Assembly (NCBI GenBank): GCA_020444165.1
Contig: JAHLLK010000009.1
Location: 62,001-126,000, forward strand
From: Deltaproteobacteria bacterium
GTDB lineage: Bacteria; Desulfobacterota; Desulfarculia; Desulfarculales; Desulfarculaceae
Direction of reading: 5' to 3'
DNA: 64,000 bases
Position 1 is the stretch's first letter, and each line of letters opens with the position of its first letter. Of this stretch, positions 8,369 through 17,451 are shown in pieces. The notes beneath the pieces were generated by a model. That model was not told the origin of the DNA and searched no databases. It was given only the letters and a program-made list of their open reading frames with translations. The translations under genes were made by a program, and so were the position numbers.

Positions 8369-9328
8369 TCAGGACTCGGCCAGCCAGGCCAGGGCCGCCC
8401 GGGCCTGGGGCAGGTCCTCGTTCTGCCCGTCGTCCCGGGCGTCCAGATTCAGTTCCGGCCAGGCCGTGCCGTGTTCTTCCATCTGCGGCAAACGGCGCTC
8501 CAGCCCGGCCAGGAGCAACTCCACGGTCAGCCGCTCCCGGGGGGTGGGGGGCCGCACCGCCAACACCGCCTGCACGTCCAGGCTCTTGGGGCTGTGGTCC
8601 AGCAAGGACACCGCCAGTGGCCGCAGGGACAAGCCCAGAAAATGGCCGGTCAGGTTGCCCCAGCGGCGGCTGGGACGCCGGAGTTGGCCCGAGAGCCAGA
8701 ACAAGCGCGGCAGGAGCCGGAGGAAGCGGTGCTGGGCCTTGACCGCCTGTTCCAGCACCTCCCGGGAGGGCGTGCGGCCGTAGACCCGGCACATGGCCCG
8801 CTGCCAGGGCTCGTAACCGCAAGCATAGGCCGGCTGCACGTTCCAGAGCCATTTCTGCTCCGGCTCGCCCAAGAACCAGCAATCCGTGCCCCATTCCAGC
8901 TTCTTGTGCTCCAGCATTTCCGCGCCGCCCGCGCCGGCCACGGCGGGGTTGATGAAGCGGCCATGGCACTCGAGATCGCCCAGGGCGTGGCTCAGCCAGC
9001 CCCAGGCAAAGGCGCACTCCGTGGCGTCGGCGGCATCCTCCAAGAGGCTTTGGCACAAATCCCAAGGCCGTACGTGATGCACCAGGTGGGAAAGCTGGCT
9101 GGGCGCGCCGGGATAGAAACCCACGTCCACCATGAGGGCGCCGGCCCACAGCGCGGCCCGGGCCTCCCTGGGCCGGGGGGGACTGAGCTGCCTTTGCAAA
9201 CGGGGCCAGAGCCGGTCGGCCAGCACCAGGTGACTGAAGGGCCCCAGCCCCAGCCAGAAAAGCCCGGCTACCAGCCCCGCCAGCAACGGGACCCAACGCA
9301 GGCTCGGCTCAAGCTCGCTCAAGGACAA
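8369..9328 (-). CDS. Zinc-dependent phospholipase C-like domain protein
   Basis: I place the start at TTG 9328 with GGAGG 6 nt upstream, giving 319 residues; it overlaps the end of the RlmD-like gene by 20 bp. A hydrophobic N-terminus (VPLLAGLVAGLFWLGLG) is followed by GPFSHLVLAD and AFAWGWLSHALGDLECHG with HHVRPWD between, the His/Asp pattern of the zinc-dependent phospholipase C/S1-P1 nuclease superfamily (PF00882-like). Typical members hydrolyse lipid phosphodiesters or are uncharacterised. The longer frame to 9418 has no recognisable domain in its extra residues and runs inside the upstream gene. Substrate unknown. Confidence 0.72.
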   Translation of the reverse strand: MSLSELEPSLRWVPLLAGLVAGLFWLGLGPFSHLVLADRLWPRLQRQLSPPRPREARAALWAGALMVDVGFYPGAPSQLSHLVHHVRPWDLCQSLLEDAADATECAFAWGWLSHALGDLECHGRFINPAVAGAGGAEMLEHKKLEWGTDCWFLGEPEQKWLWNVQPAYACGYEPWQRAMCRVYGRTPSREVLEQAVKAQHRFLRLLPRLFWLSGQLRRPSRRWGNLTGHFLGLSLRPLAVSLLDHSPKSLDVQAVLAVRPPTPRERLTVELLLAGLERRLPQMEEHGTAWPELNLDARDDGQNEDLPQARAALAWLAES

Positions 9329-10721
9329 GCACCGCCTCCGTGTGGCCTGTGTGCGGAAACATATCCACCTGCGACAATCCCACCGCCTGGAAGCCCTGTT
9401 GCAGGAAGCGCGCGGCATCCCGGGCCAGGGCGGCGGGGTGGCAGGACACGTATATCACCCGCCGGGGCTCCAGGTCCCACAAGGCGGGCAGGAGGTCGCG
9501 GGCCCCCTCCCGGGGCGGGTCCAGCACCACCAGGGGAAAACGCCGGCCCCGGCGGACCAGTTCGCTCACGGCCGCCACGCTGTCGGCCTGCCGGCGATCG
9601 AGGCGCCCGGCCAGGCCCTGGGTCTCGGCTTGCCAGGCCAGGGCCTCCAGGGCGTCGTACACCCGTTCCACGGCCTCCACCCGGCGGCCCGCGGCGGCCA
9701 GGGGCAGGCTGAAGTTGCCGCTGCCCGCGTAGAGGTCCAGCGCCGGCCCCGGGGGCGCTCCCTGGGCCGCTTCCCGCACCGCCTGGATCAGGCGCCGGTT
9801 GGCCCCGAAGTTCACCTGGCAGAACAGGCCCGGTACGGCCCGGAGGCCCATGTCCCCCTCGCTCCAATATAATATAGTATGGTCCTGGGTGAGGGGCCAA
9901 GTTTCCCGCCGGCGGCCTCCTGGTCCCCAGGCCACGCGCAGCCCGGCCGCCCCGGCCTCGCGGGCCCAAGCCGCCAAGGCCGCCCGGGTCCGGCGGGAGG
10001 GAGGCGAGGGCCGGTCCCCCAGGACCAGGAGGAACACGTCAGCGTCTTCGCCCTCTCCGGCCAATACCTCTACCCCCGTGAGCGCGCGGCCGGCTTCCCC
10101 GGGCAGGGCCGCCAAACCCCGGGCCAGGGCCGGCAGCACCCGGTTCACCGCCGGCGCGGCGACCGGACAGTGCTCCAGGGGCACCAGGCCGTGGCTGGCC
10201 GCGGCGAAAAAGCCGAGGCGGCCCTCCTGCACCTGAAAGCGCAGGCGGTGACGGAAGCCCCAGACCCGGGGGGAAGGCAGGGCCTGGGGAGCCAGCTCCA
10301 CGCCGGCCCGGCCCAGGGTCTCGGCCAACCAGGCGGATTTGGCCGCCACCTGGGCCGCGTGCTCCAGGTGCATGAAGTCGCAGCCGCCGCAACGGCCGTA
10401 CAAAGGACAGGGCGGGTCGGTGCGCTCCGGGGACACCCGCAAGAGCTCCACGGTGCGGGCCAAAAGGTAGTCCCGCTGCCGTTTCTCCACCGCCGCCCGC
10501 ACCCGTTCGCCGGGCAGGGCCCCGCTCACCAGGGCCACTTGCCCCTCGCTGGTGCGGGCCAGTCCCCGGCCACCGGCCACCAACTTTTGGATCTCCAGCT
10601 CCAACTCCGCCAAATCTGCACCTCTCTGCTTCTCGCCACGGCGATCCGGCCCTGTTCCAGACAGGCGCCGGTTAGGGCGGCCGCCACCGTGCCCCCGCCG
10701 CGCGATTCCCGGCTTCGGCAT
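9309..10721 (-). CDS. rlmD: RlmD/TrmA-family RNA (uracil-5-)-methyltransferase
   Basis: This 470-residue protein has an N-terminal TRAM-like RNA-binding region (about 40-100), a 4Fe-4S cysteine set (CPLYGRCGGCDFMH and a later LEHC), the SAM motif LDLYAGSGNFSLPLA, the family motif VVLDPPREGA and the catalytic cysteine in YVSCHPAALARDA. It would convert a uridine of 23S rRNA (or tRNA) to 5-methyluridine. The first about 35 residues are Arg/Gly-rich and may be over-called; a start nearer LAELELEIQKL is possible. The end overlaps the phospholipase C-like gene. Assignment to RlmD rather than RumB/TrmA is by length and Fe-S motif. Confidence 0.9.
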   Translation of the reverse strand: MPKPGIARRGHGGGRPNRRLSGTGPDRRGEKQRGADLAELELEIQKLVAGGRGLARTSEGQVALVSGALPGERVRAAVEKRQRDYLLARTVELLRVSPERTDPPCPLYGRCGGCDFMHLEHAAQVAAKSAWLAETLGRAGVELAPQALPSPRVWGFRHRLRFQVQEGRLGFFAAASHGLVPLEHCPVAAPAVNRVLPALARGLAALPGEAGRALTGVEVLAGEGEDADVFLLVLGDRPSPPSRRTRAALAAWAREAGAAGLRVAWGPGGRRRETWPLTQDHTILYWSEGDMGLRAVPGLFCQVNFGANRRLIQAVREAAQGAPPGPALDLYAGSGNFSLPLAAAGRRVEAVERVYDALEALAWQAETQGLAGRLDRRQADSVAAVSELVRRGRRFPLVVLDPPREGARDLLPALWDLEPRRVIYVSCHPAALARDAARFLQQGFQAVGLSQVDMFPHTGHTEAVLVLERA

Positions 10722-11851
10722 GGAGAAAATGTACGGGCCAGGAGGATTTTGTAAAGGGAAGCCGAGCCGGGGGCGTCGGTTTGGGCGGCTTTCCCGGCTG
10801 CCAAGGGAGGATTTGGTTCACTGAACGAGTCTTCCGGCCGTCCTCCTTATGGCGTCCCCCAGGGTTTGCCGGCGACCGGGTTGGTTGTTTTGCCGCGGTT
10901 GGGGTAATGTTCAAACGCGGTCAGCTCCAACCTTGGAACGGGAGTTCGCGCCACAAAATCAGGGCTTTTCACTCTCAGTGCACCGGACAATCGGAATCTT
11001 CCCGAGATTTTTTCGGCCCAGTTGGGCGGGCGGTTGGCTCAACCGGGTTTTCCGGGGCCGGATCAGGCGGATTTTTTGCCCTGAGGGGTGTATTTTGGGC
11101 CAAGGAGCGAGGTAAACGCCATTCTCCGGAGCATTACGGAGTAGTTAAACGCCAAGGTTCCCCAATATTTTCCGGAAACAGATTTTTATGCCGTGCGATT
11201 ATCCCGGAGGTAGTTACGCTTGGTTCGCCAGTTCGCAAGCTGAGCGGCTTGATTTTTTGGCGGCAACCCAGCTTGCCCAGGCACCATGTTTGTTGTTTTC
11301 CTACCTTGGGGTAGCCTAAAGATCGTTTAGCTTCACCAGAGTAATTTTTACCGCTTGATATGCCTTTTTTATTTTAATTTATACTTTTTATTATCTTTTT
11401 TAAGTCGCCAAATACTAGACCATCATTATAGGCGATTTCTGGTTTTAGGATCTTTATTTTGTTTTTTTATCTTATATGTGGTGTTGTTTCTTTCATAATT
11501 TACTTTAAAGATCCTTTGCTTTCCCAACGCATTCCGCTCCAACCTTGCGTACTTTCCGTGGAATTTAAACTTGCTCCGCCAATTATTTTCTTTCCCCGCT
11601 TTCCTGCCCCGCTCTCGCGACGCCTCCCAGCAAACCAGGCTTCTTATCTCCCCGCCTTCCTCCCGCGCCGAAACTTTTTTCCCGGCCCTGCTCCGCCGGG
11701 TTCCCCGGCCGGGCCCGCCCTTCCCTTATTATCCCGCAAGTGAGTTGGGTCTAGAGCCCCCGCGCCTTTTGGTCTAGGATGGAGGGCCACGAACCTGGGG
11801 CGGCGGGACCGCCGCCCCGGCTCAAGGAGAACAGGCAACGGGGGTCGGAAC
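10722..11851. other. 1.1-kb gene-free island, strongly AT-rich at 11290-11560
   Basis: No frame here has domain-like sequence. Base composition falls from the surrounding very high GC to clearly AT-rich DNA around 11290-11560, which is dominated by T runs on the plus strand. 10900-11290 is intermediate in composition with some short inverted repeats. It lies between divergent units (RlmD on minus, thioesterase on plus), so both promoters are probably here. A remnant of transferred DNA, a non-coding RNA or a decayed gene are all possible; I could not recognise tmRNA, RNase P or SRP RNA signatures. Confidence 0.6.
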
Positions 11852-12295
11852 GTGGAAGCCAAAAAAGCGGTGGAACTCTTGTGGGCGCGCACCAAGGAAG
11901 AAAATTTTCCCAAGCTCCTGAACCTGGAGGTGCTGGACATCGAGCCGGGCCGGGCCCTGGTGGCCATGAACTACACCGAAAACCTCACCAACATCTTCGG
12001 CATGCTGCACGGCGGCGCGGTATTCTCCCTCCTGGACGAGGCCTTCCAACTGGCCTGCAACGCCCACGGCGAGGTGGCCGTGGCCTTGCAACTCAGCATC
12101 CACTACCTGGCCCCGGCTGAACCTGGCGCGCGGCTGTTGGCCGAGGTGCGCGAGATCAACGCCACCCGCAAAACGGCCCTTTACGAGGCCGAGGTGCGTC
12201 AGGACGACGGTAAGCGGATCGCCAGCGGCCAGGCCCTGGCCTATCGCAAGGGGAAACCCCTGCCCTTCACTCCCGAAGGGCGCCTGGCGGAGTGA
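11852..12295 (+). CDS. PaaI-family hotdog thioesterase
   Basis: The 147-residue protein starts at GTG 11852. It has the hotdog-fold signature NIFGMLHGGAVFSLLDEAFQLACNAHG, as in the PaaI/YbgC group of acyl-CoA thioesterases, followed by LSIHYLAPAEPGARLLAEV. It would hydrolyse acyl- or aryl-CoA thioesters in the cytoplasm; the substrate is not predictable. The gene is followed 47 bp later by the patatin gene on the same strand, and the two could form a lipid/acyl-turnover pair. Confidence 0.88.
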   Translation: MEAKKAVELLWARTKEENFPKLLNLEVLDIEPGRALVAMNYTENLTNIFGMLHGGAVFSLLDEAFQLACNAHGEVAVALQLSIHYLAPAEPGARLLAEVREINATRKTALYEAEVRQDDGKRIASGQALAYRKGKPLPFTPEGRLAE

Positions 12296-12342
12296 AGTTC
12301 GGCCCAAGCCCACGTAATCAATGACCGATTGACAAAACAACC

Positions 12343-13233
12343 ATGGTGGATTACATCAGTTCCATGCCGCCAACCTTGCCAGCTTCCGCTGCTCCCCTCC
12401 TCACCCGCCCCCTGGTGGCCGTGATGTCCTCGGGGTTTTTCGGGTTTTTCGCCCACGCTGGTTTTTTGCAGGCCCTGGAGGACCTGGGCATCGTGCCCGA
12501 TGCTTATGCCGGCACCTCCTCGGGCGCTCTGGTGGCGGCCTTTGCCGCGGCGGGCATGACCCCGGCCCGCATGATGGGGCATTTCCTCACCCTGGAAACC
12601 AAGGACTTCTGGGACCCGCCCAGCCGCGCCGCTTTGTTGCGCTTGGCGCTCCGCCGCCTGCGGGGCGCCCAGGGTTATCTGCGGGGCGAGGCTTTCGGCC
12701 GTCTGCTGGAGAAGTTCCTGCCGGTGCGGGATTTCGAGGAGCTGCCCCGCCCCTGCCTCATGGTGGCCCTGGATCTGGTGCGGAAGGAGCGGGTGGTGCT
12801 GGACCAGGGGCCCCTGGTGCCGGCCATCCGGGCCAGCGGGGCGGTGCCCATGATGTTCGAGCCGGTGCGCCTGGACGGCCGGCTTTTGGTGGATGGCGGC
12901 CTCGTGGACAAGGCTCCCTTGTTGCCCGCCCTGGAGCGATTCCAGCCCGCTTCCCTGGTGGTGCACCTCCTCCCCTCCTCCAGCCTGGAAAAACCCCTGG
13001 AAACTGCTTTGCACCAGCCCTTTACCCCCTTCCGTCTGCAGGCCCGGGCCATCGACGCCGCCAGGCAGCAGACCTATCAGGATCACCTGGACCTTTGCCG
13101 GGCCAAAGGGATCGGGGTGAGTGAAGTGCGTCAGGAGGGCATCATGCGGGTCGGTCCCCGTCGGCTGGCTCAGGGACCCCAGGCTTTCGAGTCTGCGCGG
13201 CGGGTTGCGCTGGCTTGTCTGCAACAAAAATGA
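12343..13233 (+). CDS. Patatin-like phospholipase (RssA type)
   Basis: The 296-residue protein shows the patatin catalytic elements: a glycine/aromatic oxyanion region SSGFFGFFAHAGFL, the nucleophile elbow GTSSGAL (GxSxG) and the dyad Asp in DGGLVDKAPLL. These make it a Ser/Asp lipid acyl hydrolase. There is no signal peptide. The ATG at 12343 has no good ribosome-binding site; in-frame starts at 12364 or about 12418 are alternatives, since the conserved part begins with LVAVMSSGFFG. Function beyond lipid hydrolysis is not predictable. Confidence 0.87.
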   Translation: MVDYISSMPPTLPASAAPLLTRPLVAVMSSGFFGFFAHAGFLQALEDLGIVPDAYAGTSSGALVAAFAAAGMTPARMMGHFLTLETKDFWDPPSRAALLRLALRRLRGAQGYLRGEAFGRLLEKFLPVRDFEELPRPCLMVALDLVRKERVVLDQGPLVPAIRASGAVPMMFEPVRLDGRLLVDGGLVDKAPLLPALERFQPASLVVHLLPSSSLEKPLETALHQPFTPFRLQARAIDAARQQTYQDHLDLCRAKGIGVSEVRQEGIMRVGPRRLAQGPQAFESARRVALACLQQK

Positions 13234-13327
13234 TATGGTAAATTAGCCTGTCAGATGAATTCTTTTTAGTGGTTTTATACAGCAGATTTGGCTCCCTGGC
13301 TGGCCGACACGAGGGAGGAGCAATTAA

Positions 13328-14182
13328 ATGACCCAAGAGTTTGTGCGGGGCATCCGTTATCTGCCTACCCTCCCCACAGTTCTCAACAAAATCATGGAGC
13401 TGTTGAACGATGACCGCTCCACGGCCTCGGATATGGAGGCCATCATAGAGCCTGATCAGGCCCTCTGTTCCAAGATTCTGGCCGTGGCCAACAGCGCTTA
13501 TTATGGCTTCCGTTATAAGATTCTGACGGTGAAAAGGGCTACCGTTGCCCTGGGCTATGACGAGATAAAAAACATCTGTCTGGGCGCCAGTCTGATGGGG
13601 TTTTTGCACCCCTCCAACTTCCGCGACCGCACCTATGCCGAGCAGCTTTGGCTGCACTCCATCGCGGTGGCCGAGACCACCCGCATCCTGGAATCGCAGC
13701 TGAATCTGGGCGAGGGCGGCGCCTCCTTCACGGCCGGGCTCCTGCACGACCTGGGCAAGGTGGTGTTGGCGGCCTTTTATCCGGAGGAGGTGCAGAAGAT
13801 GTTCGCCCTTAAGCAGGCCGAGAACCTCACCTACCGCCAGGCCGAAACCGCCCACGGCACGGACCACGCCCGCATCGGCAAGTCCCTGGCCGAGCACTGG
13901 GACCTGCCCCCCGTGCTGGCCGAGGTATTGGGCTACCACCACGAGTTCCACTCGGGCCTGGTTTTCCTGCCCATGGTGGCCGCGGTGCACACGGCCGACT
14001 ACCTGGCCCGCAGTTCGTCCATCGGCGATTCGGGCAACACCGACCCGCCCGAGCTGAAGCCCCGGGCCCTGCAGATCCTGGGGCTCACTCCCCAGGGGCT
14101 GGAGAAATGCCGGGAAGAGCTCCTGGGCCGTGAAGAGGCTATCCTGGGGCTGTGGACCATGCTCCTGGGGGCCGGGGCCTGA
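13328..14182 (+). CDS. HDOD domain protein
   Basis: The 284-residue protein is almost entirely an HDOD domain (about 10-210), a degenerate HD phosphohydrolase-like module: LPTVLNKIMELLNDDR, ILAVANSAYYGF, AGLLHDLGKVVLAAF and VLGYHHEFH. HDOD proteins act in bacterial signalling and stress or c-di-GMP responses, usually without known enzymatic activity. The ATG at 13328 follows GAGGGAGGAGCAATTAA. It appears monocistronic. The C-terminal about 70 residues are less conserved. Confidence 0.88.
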   Translation: MTQEFVRGIRYLPTLPTVLNKIMELLNDDRSTASDMEAIIEPDQALCSKILAVANSAYYGFRYKILTVKRATVALGYDEIKNICLGASLMGFLHPSNFRDRTYAEQLWLHSIAVAETTRILESQLNLGEGGASFTAGLLHDLGKVVLAAFYPEEVQKMFALKQAENLTYRQAETAHGTDHARIGKSLAEHWDLPPVLAEVLGYHHEFHSGLVFLPMVAAVHTADYLARSSSIGDSGNTDPPELKPRALQILGLTPQGLEKCREELLGREEAILGLWTMLLGAGA

Positions 14183-14538
14183 AGGCCGGCCGCCTGTAAC
14201 GGCAGGGAAACGCGGGCCGCGGGAGGCCGGGGCCAGGGGGCCGGCCGGGGAGGAACGCGGGCCGGGGACGGCGGGGGAACCAGCCCTGGGGCGGGGGTGC
14301 ACGGGAAACCCGGCGCAACCCGCCAGGGGGGTGGCGCTTGTCAGCGGCGGTTTGCGCGGGCCAAACCCACCCCTTCCTTGGCCAGGGGGCCGCCAGGACG
14401 CCCTTCCCCATCAGGATCGGCGCTTGCCGCCGGAGCCCGCCAGGGCCACCCCACCCACCCCAAGCAGATCAGGCGCGGGGCCGAGGCTCCGGGCCGGAAA
14501 AAGAACCGGCGGGCCACCCGGGCCCGCCTTCGGTTCTG
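14183..14538. other. GC-rich spacer with irregular GGGAAAC-type repeats
   Basis: The 356 bp between the convergent HDOD gene and small unknown gene hold no believable gene. From 14200 to 14310 motifs such as GGGAAACGCGGGCC, GAGGAACGCGGGCC, GGGGGAACCAGCCC and GGGAAACCCGGCGC recur at irregular 20-30 bp spacing. They resemble the unit of the 20-bp array at 7470-7675 but are less regular. Confidence 0.5.
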
Positions 14539-14880
14539 CTACTTTTTTTTGCTCCGCAAGGTAAAGACCTTGCCGCCACCGCCCCCTTCCGGCTCCGGCG
14601 GAAGGTCCTCGGGCGACTCCTCCCCTGCGGCCGGTTCCTGGGGCGCCGGGGAGGGCAAGCGCTCCAGGCGCATGGCCTCTCCGCCCATGGTGAACTCGGC
14701 GCCATCGATGTACTCCTCCCGCAGGATCCAGGTCACCTCACTCTGGGGCAGCGACAGGATCAGCAGGCGGATTTGCCACCAGCCCGGCTTCACGTCGGCC
14801 GTGATTTCCTCCACCCGGGCATAGCCCACCGGGGAGCCCTTGTGGTGCAACAGGAGCACGTCGCCGGGACTGGTCAGCAT
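14539..14880 (-). CDS. Conserved-looking protein of unknown function
   Basis: I choose ATG 14880 (upstream AGAAAGGTCCCGTT), giving 113 residues; the longer frame to 15072 would run into the kinase gene. The N-terminal about 75 residues look like a compact beta-rich domain (GDVLLLHHKGSPVGYARVEE, KPGWWQIRLLILSLPQSEV); the tail is Pro/Glu-rich and ends in Lys residues. I do not recognise the family. It lies 94 bp after the PfkB kinase stop on the same strand and could share its transcript. Confidence 0.7.
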   Translation of the reverse strand: MLTSPGDVLLLHHKGSPVGYARVEEITADVKPGWWQIRLLILSLPQSEVTWILREEYIDGAEFTMGGEAMRLERLPSPAPQEPAAGEESPEDLPPEPEGGGGGKVFTLRSKKK

Positions 14881-14974
14881 AACGGGACCTTTCTGAAAAA
14901 CTTTGCCCGGGGGTTTCCGCCCCGGGCAAAGTGGTTTTGGCGTCAAACCTGGCGGGAGAGAGGGCGAGGCGGGC

Positions 14975-15916
14975 TCAGGCCTGGGGCCAGCGCCCGCCGA
15001 TCTGGGAGAGCCGCTCGTTGAACCTTTCCTGATCCACCCGGTATTCCTGGGTGCCGTGTTCGGCCACCGCAAAGGAGGCCAAAGCCGAGCCCCAAAGGCA
15101 GGCTTCGGCCAGGTCCTGGCCCAGGGACAGGCCCTTCAACAAGCCGGACCGGTAAGCGTCACCCGCGCCGGTGGGGTCCACCACCCGCGCGGCCTGGGCC
15201 GGCGGGATCTCCACCTGGCGCCGGGCGCTCAAAAGCACCGAGCCGTGCTCGGCCTTGGTGGTGATGATGTTCGTCACCAGCTCCAAGATCCCCTGGGTGT
15301 CCCGGCCGGTCTTGCGGCAAATCATCTCCAGCTCATAGTCGTTGGAGGTCAGCGCCAGGGCCCCCTCCATGGACTTGACCAGCATGTCCCCGTCCAGGAT
15401 GTTCAGGGACTGGCCGGGATCGAAGATAAAGGGCACGCCCGCCGCGCGGTAGCGGCCCGGCAGGTCGGTGAGGTCCGAGAGGTTGCCGGGGGCGATAATG
15501 GCGATGCTATTGGCTGCGTCGGCCTCCTGGGGATCGAAACCACAAGCGTGGCTCATGGCCCCGGGATTGAAACCGGTGATCTGGTTGTCGGAGATGTCCG
15601 TGGTGATGAAGGCCCCGGCCGTGAACTCCTCGGCCACCACCCGCACCCGGCTGGCGTCGATGCCTTGGGCGGCCATCCAGTCCAGATAACGCTGGCCGTC
15701 CCGGCCCAGGCAGCCCAGCACCCGGGGCTTCTCACCCAAAAGCGCCAGGCCGTAGGCGATGTTGCCGGCGGTGCCGCCCAGCTTTTCCTGCAGGCCGTTG
15801 ACGTTAAAGCTGACGTTCAGCACATGGATCTTGTCCGGCAGAATATGATCGGAAAACCGGCCCTCGAAGTTCATGATGCGGTCATAGGCCAGAGAGCCAG
15901 AGATATAAATATCCAC
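14975..15916 (-). CDS. PfkB-family carbohydrate/adenosine kinase
   Basis: The GTG at 15916 is preferred because it follows AGAAAGG by 7 nt; this gives 313 residues. Family marks are GGTAGNIAYGLALLG (substrate side) and the catalytic anion hole VVDPTGAGDAYRSGLLKG. It phosphorylates a sugar or nucleoside using ATP; the N-terminus VDIYISGSLAYDRIMNFEG resembles the adenosine kinase-like subgroup, but specificity is open. A good sigma-70 promoter lies about 90 bp upstream on the minus strand (16004-16032). The small unknown gene follows. Confidence 0.88.
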   Translation of the reverse strand: MDIYISGSLAYDRIMNFEGRFSDHILPDKIHVLNVSFNVNGLQEKLGGTAGNIAYGLALLGEKPRVLGCLGRDGQRYLDWMAAQGIDASRVRVVAEEFTAGAFITTDISDNQITGFNPGAMSHACGFDPQEADAANSIAIIAPGNLSDLTDLPGRYRAAGVPFIFDPGQSLNILDGDMLVKSMEGALALTSNDYELEMICRKTGRDTQGILELVTNIITTKAEHGSVLLSARRQVEIPPAQAARVVDPTGAGDAYRSGLLKGLSLGQDLAEACLWGSALASFAVAEHGTQEYRVDQERFNERLSQIGGRWPQA

Positions 15917-16003
15917 AATAAAGCCTTTCTGAAAGGGTCCCTCCGAAAGCGTCGCGGCCCGGCCCCTCCCGCCCTGTGCCACTTCGCCTGCCCCGTGGCC
16001 AGA

Positions 16004-16032
16004 GTAATAATGGCCCCAGCCCCGGCTGTCAA
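16004..16032 (-). promoter_or_regulatory. Sigma-70-type promoter for the PfkB kinase gene
   Basis: On the minus strand TTGACA (16032-16027) and TATTAC (16009-16004) are separated by 17 bp. The -35 continues as TTGACAGCCGGGG, similar to other promoters in this window. Confidence 0.6.
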
Positions 16033-16089
16033 GGCGAGGGGGACGGGCAAGCGTTTGAAAAGGCTTGGCAGGCCGTTTTCAACTTCCGG

Positions 16090-17448
16090 TTAGTTTCTCA
16101 GAGCGTTGAGGGGCGGGGGCATGCGCCCGCCCCGGGCGATGAAGCGCTCGGCCGAGAAGCGGCCCACGTCCATCACCGGCGCGCGGCCCAGGAGCCCGCC
16201 GAAATCCACCGAATCCCCGACCTGGCAGCCTGGGGCCGGAATCATCCGCACCCCGGTGGTCTTGTTGTTCACCAGGCCGATGGACAATTCATCGGCGATG
16301 ATGGCCGCCAGGGTGGCCGGGCTGGTGTCGCCGGGCACCGCGAACATGTCGAGCCCCACCGAGCACACCGCGGTCATGGCCTCCAGCTTGGCCAGGCTGA
16401 GGGCCCCCACCTCCACCGCCTCGATCATGGCCAGGTCCTCGCTCACCGGGATGAAAGTGCCCGACAGCCCCCCCACCCGGCCGCTGGCCATGGCCCCGCC
16501 CTTTTTCACGGCGTCGATCAAGAGCGCCAAAGCCGCGGTGGTGCCGGGCCCTCCCACCCGCTCCAGGCCCATGGCCTCCAGGATGCGGCCCACGCTGTCG
16601 CCCACCACCGTGGTGGGGGCCAGGCTGATGTCCACCACCCCGAACTCCACCCCCAGGCGGCGGGCCAACTCGCGGCCCACCATCTCGCCGGCCCGGGTGA
16701 TCTTGAACACGGTGCGCCGGATCACCTCGCTCAGCATGATAAGGTCGCAATCCGGGTTCTTCTCCACCACGGCCCGCACCACCCCGGGTCCGCTGATGCC
16801 CACGTTCAGGGCCGCGTCGCCCTCGCCGCCGCCGTGGAAGGCCCCGGCCATGAAGGGGTTGTCCTCGGGCGCGTTGGCAAAGGCCACGAACTTGGCGCAT
16901 GCCAGGCCCTGGGGCGCGGCGGCGGCCATCTTGGGCAACAGCCGGCCCAGGCGGGCGCAGGCGTCCAGGTTCAAGCCGGCCCGGGTGCTGGCCAGGTTCA
17001 GGAAGCCGCAGAGCCGCGAGGTCTCGCCCAGGGCGGCGGGCAGGGCCTCCATGAGGAGCCGATCCCCCCGGGTGGCGCCCTTCTCCACCAGGGCCCCGAA
17101 ACCGCCCACGAAATCCACCCCGGCCTCGGCCGCCCCGGCGTCCAGGGCCCGGGCCAGGATCAGGGGCGCGTCGGGCTGCACGCAAGGCTCCAAGAGCCAG
17201 GCGGCCGGGGTGATGGACATGCGTTTGTTGACGATGGGGATGCCCAGGTGGGAGCTGACCGCCTCGGCCTCCACCCGGAGCCGCGAGCCCCAGTGGCGGA
17301 GCCGCTCCCGGGCGGCCTCGGCCAGAACGGTGGCGTCCCGGTCCATGAGATCCTTCAGATTGACGCCCAGGGTCACCGCCCGGATATCAAAATTCTGGAA
17401 GAGGATCATCCCCGCGGTTTCGAAGACTTCATCCAGCCCCAAGCTCAT
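16090..17448 (-). CDS. UPF0210 (DUF711) family protein
   Basis: The 452-residue protein matches the UPF0210/DUF711 family over its whole length (FQNFDIRAVTLGVNLKDL, HLGIPIVNKRMSITP, FNAN-like FANAPEDNPFMAGAFHG). The biochemical function is unknown; distant similarity to pyruvate formate-lyase-like folds has been proposed for the family. It starts 3 bp after an ACT-domain protein gene; this ACT (UPF0237)-UPF0210 pair is conserved in many bacteria, so the two proteins probably work together, with the ACT protein sensing a small ligand. Confidence 0.93.
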   Translation of the reverse strand: MSLGLDEVFETAGMILFQNFDIRAVTLGVNLKDLMDRDATVLAEAARERLRHWGSRLRVEAEAVSSHLGIPIVNKRMSITPAAWLLEPCVQPDAPLILARALDAGAAEAGVDFVGGFGALVEKGATRGDRLLMEALPAALGETSRLCGFLNLASTRAGLNLDACARLGRLLPKMAAAAPQGLACAKFVAFANAPEDNPFMAGAFHGGGEGDAALNVGISGPGVVRAVVEKNPDCDLIMLSEVIRRTVFKITRAGEMVGRELARRLGVEFGVVDISLAPTTVVGDSVGRILEAMGLERVGGPGTTAALALLIDAVKKGGAMASGRVGGLSGTFIPVSEDLAMIEAVEVGALSLAKLEAMTAVCSVGLDMFAVPGDTSPATLAAIIADELSIGLVNNKTTGVRMIPAPGCQVGDSVDFGGLLGRAPVMDVGRFSAERFIARGGRMPPPLNALRN

Positions 17449-17451
17449 GTC

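Noticed and set aside
10781..11314. 177-codon plus-strand frame in the AT-rich island
   Set aside because: No ribosome-binding site, no domain and no codon bias like the neighbours; kept as non-coding.
11459..11743. 94-codon frame with a hydrophobic start
   Set aside because: The hydrophobic part is a by-product of T-rich DNA; the rest is Pro/Arg-rich and there is no start signal.
14297..14824. Overlapping plus-strand frames opposite the small unknown gene
   Set aside because: They run through repeat-like GC-rich DNA and then antisense to a better supported gene with a ribosome-binding site.
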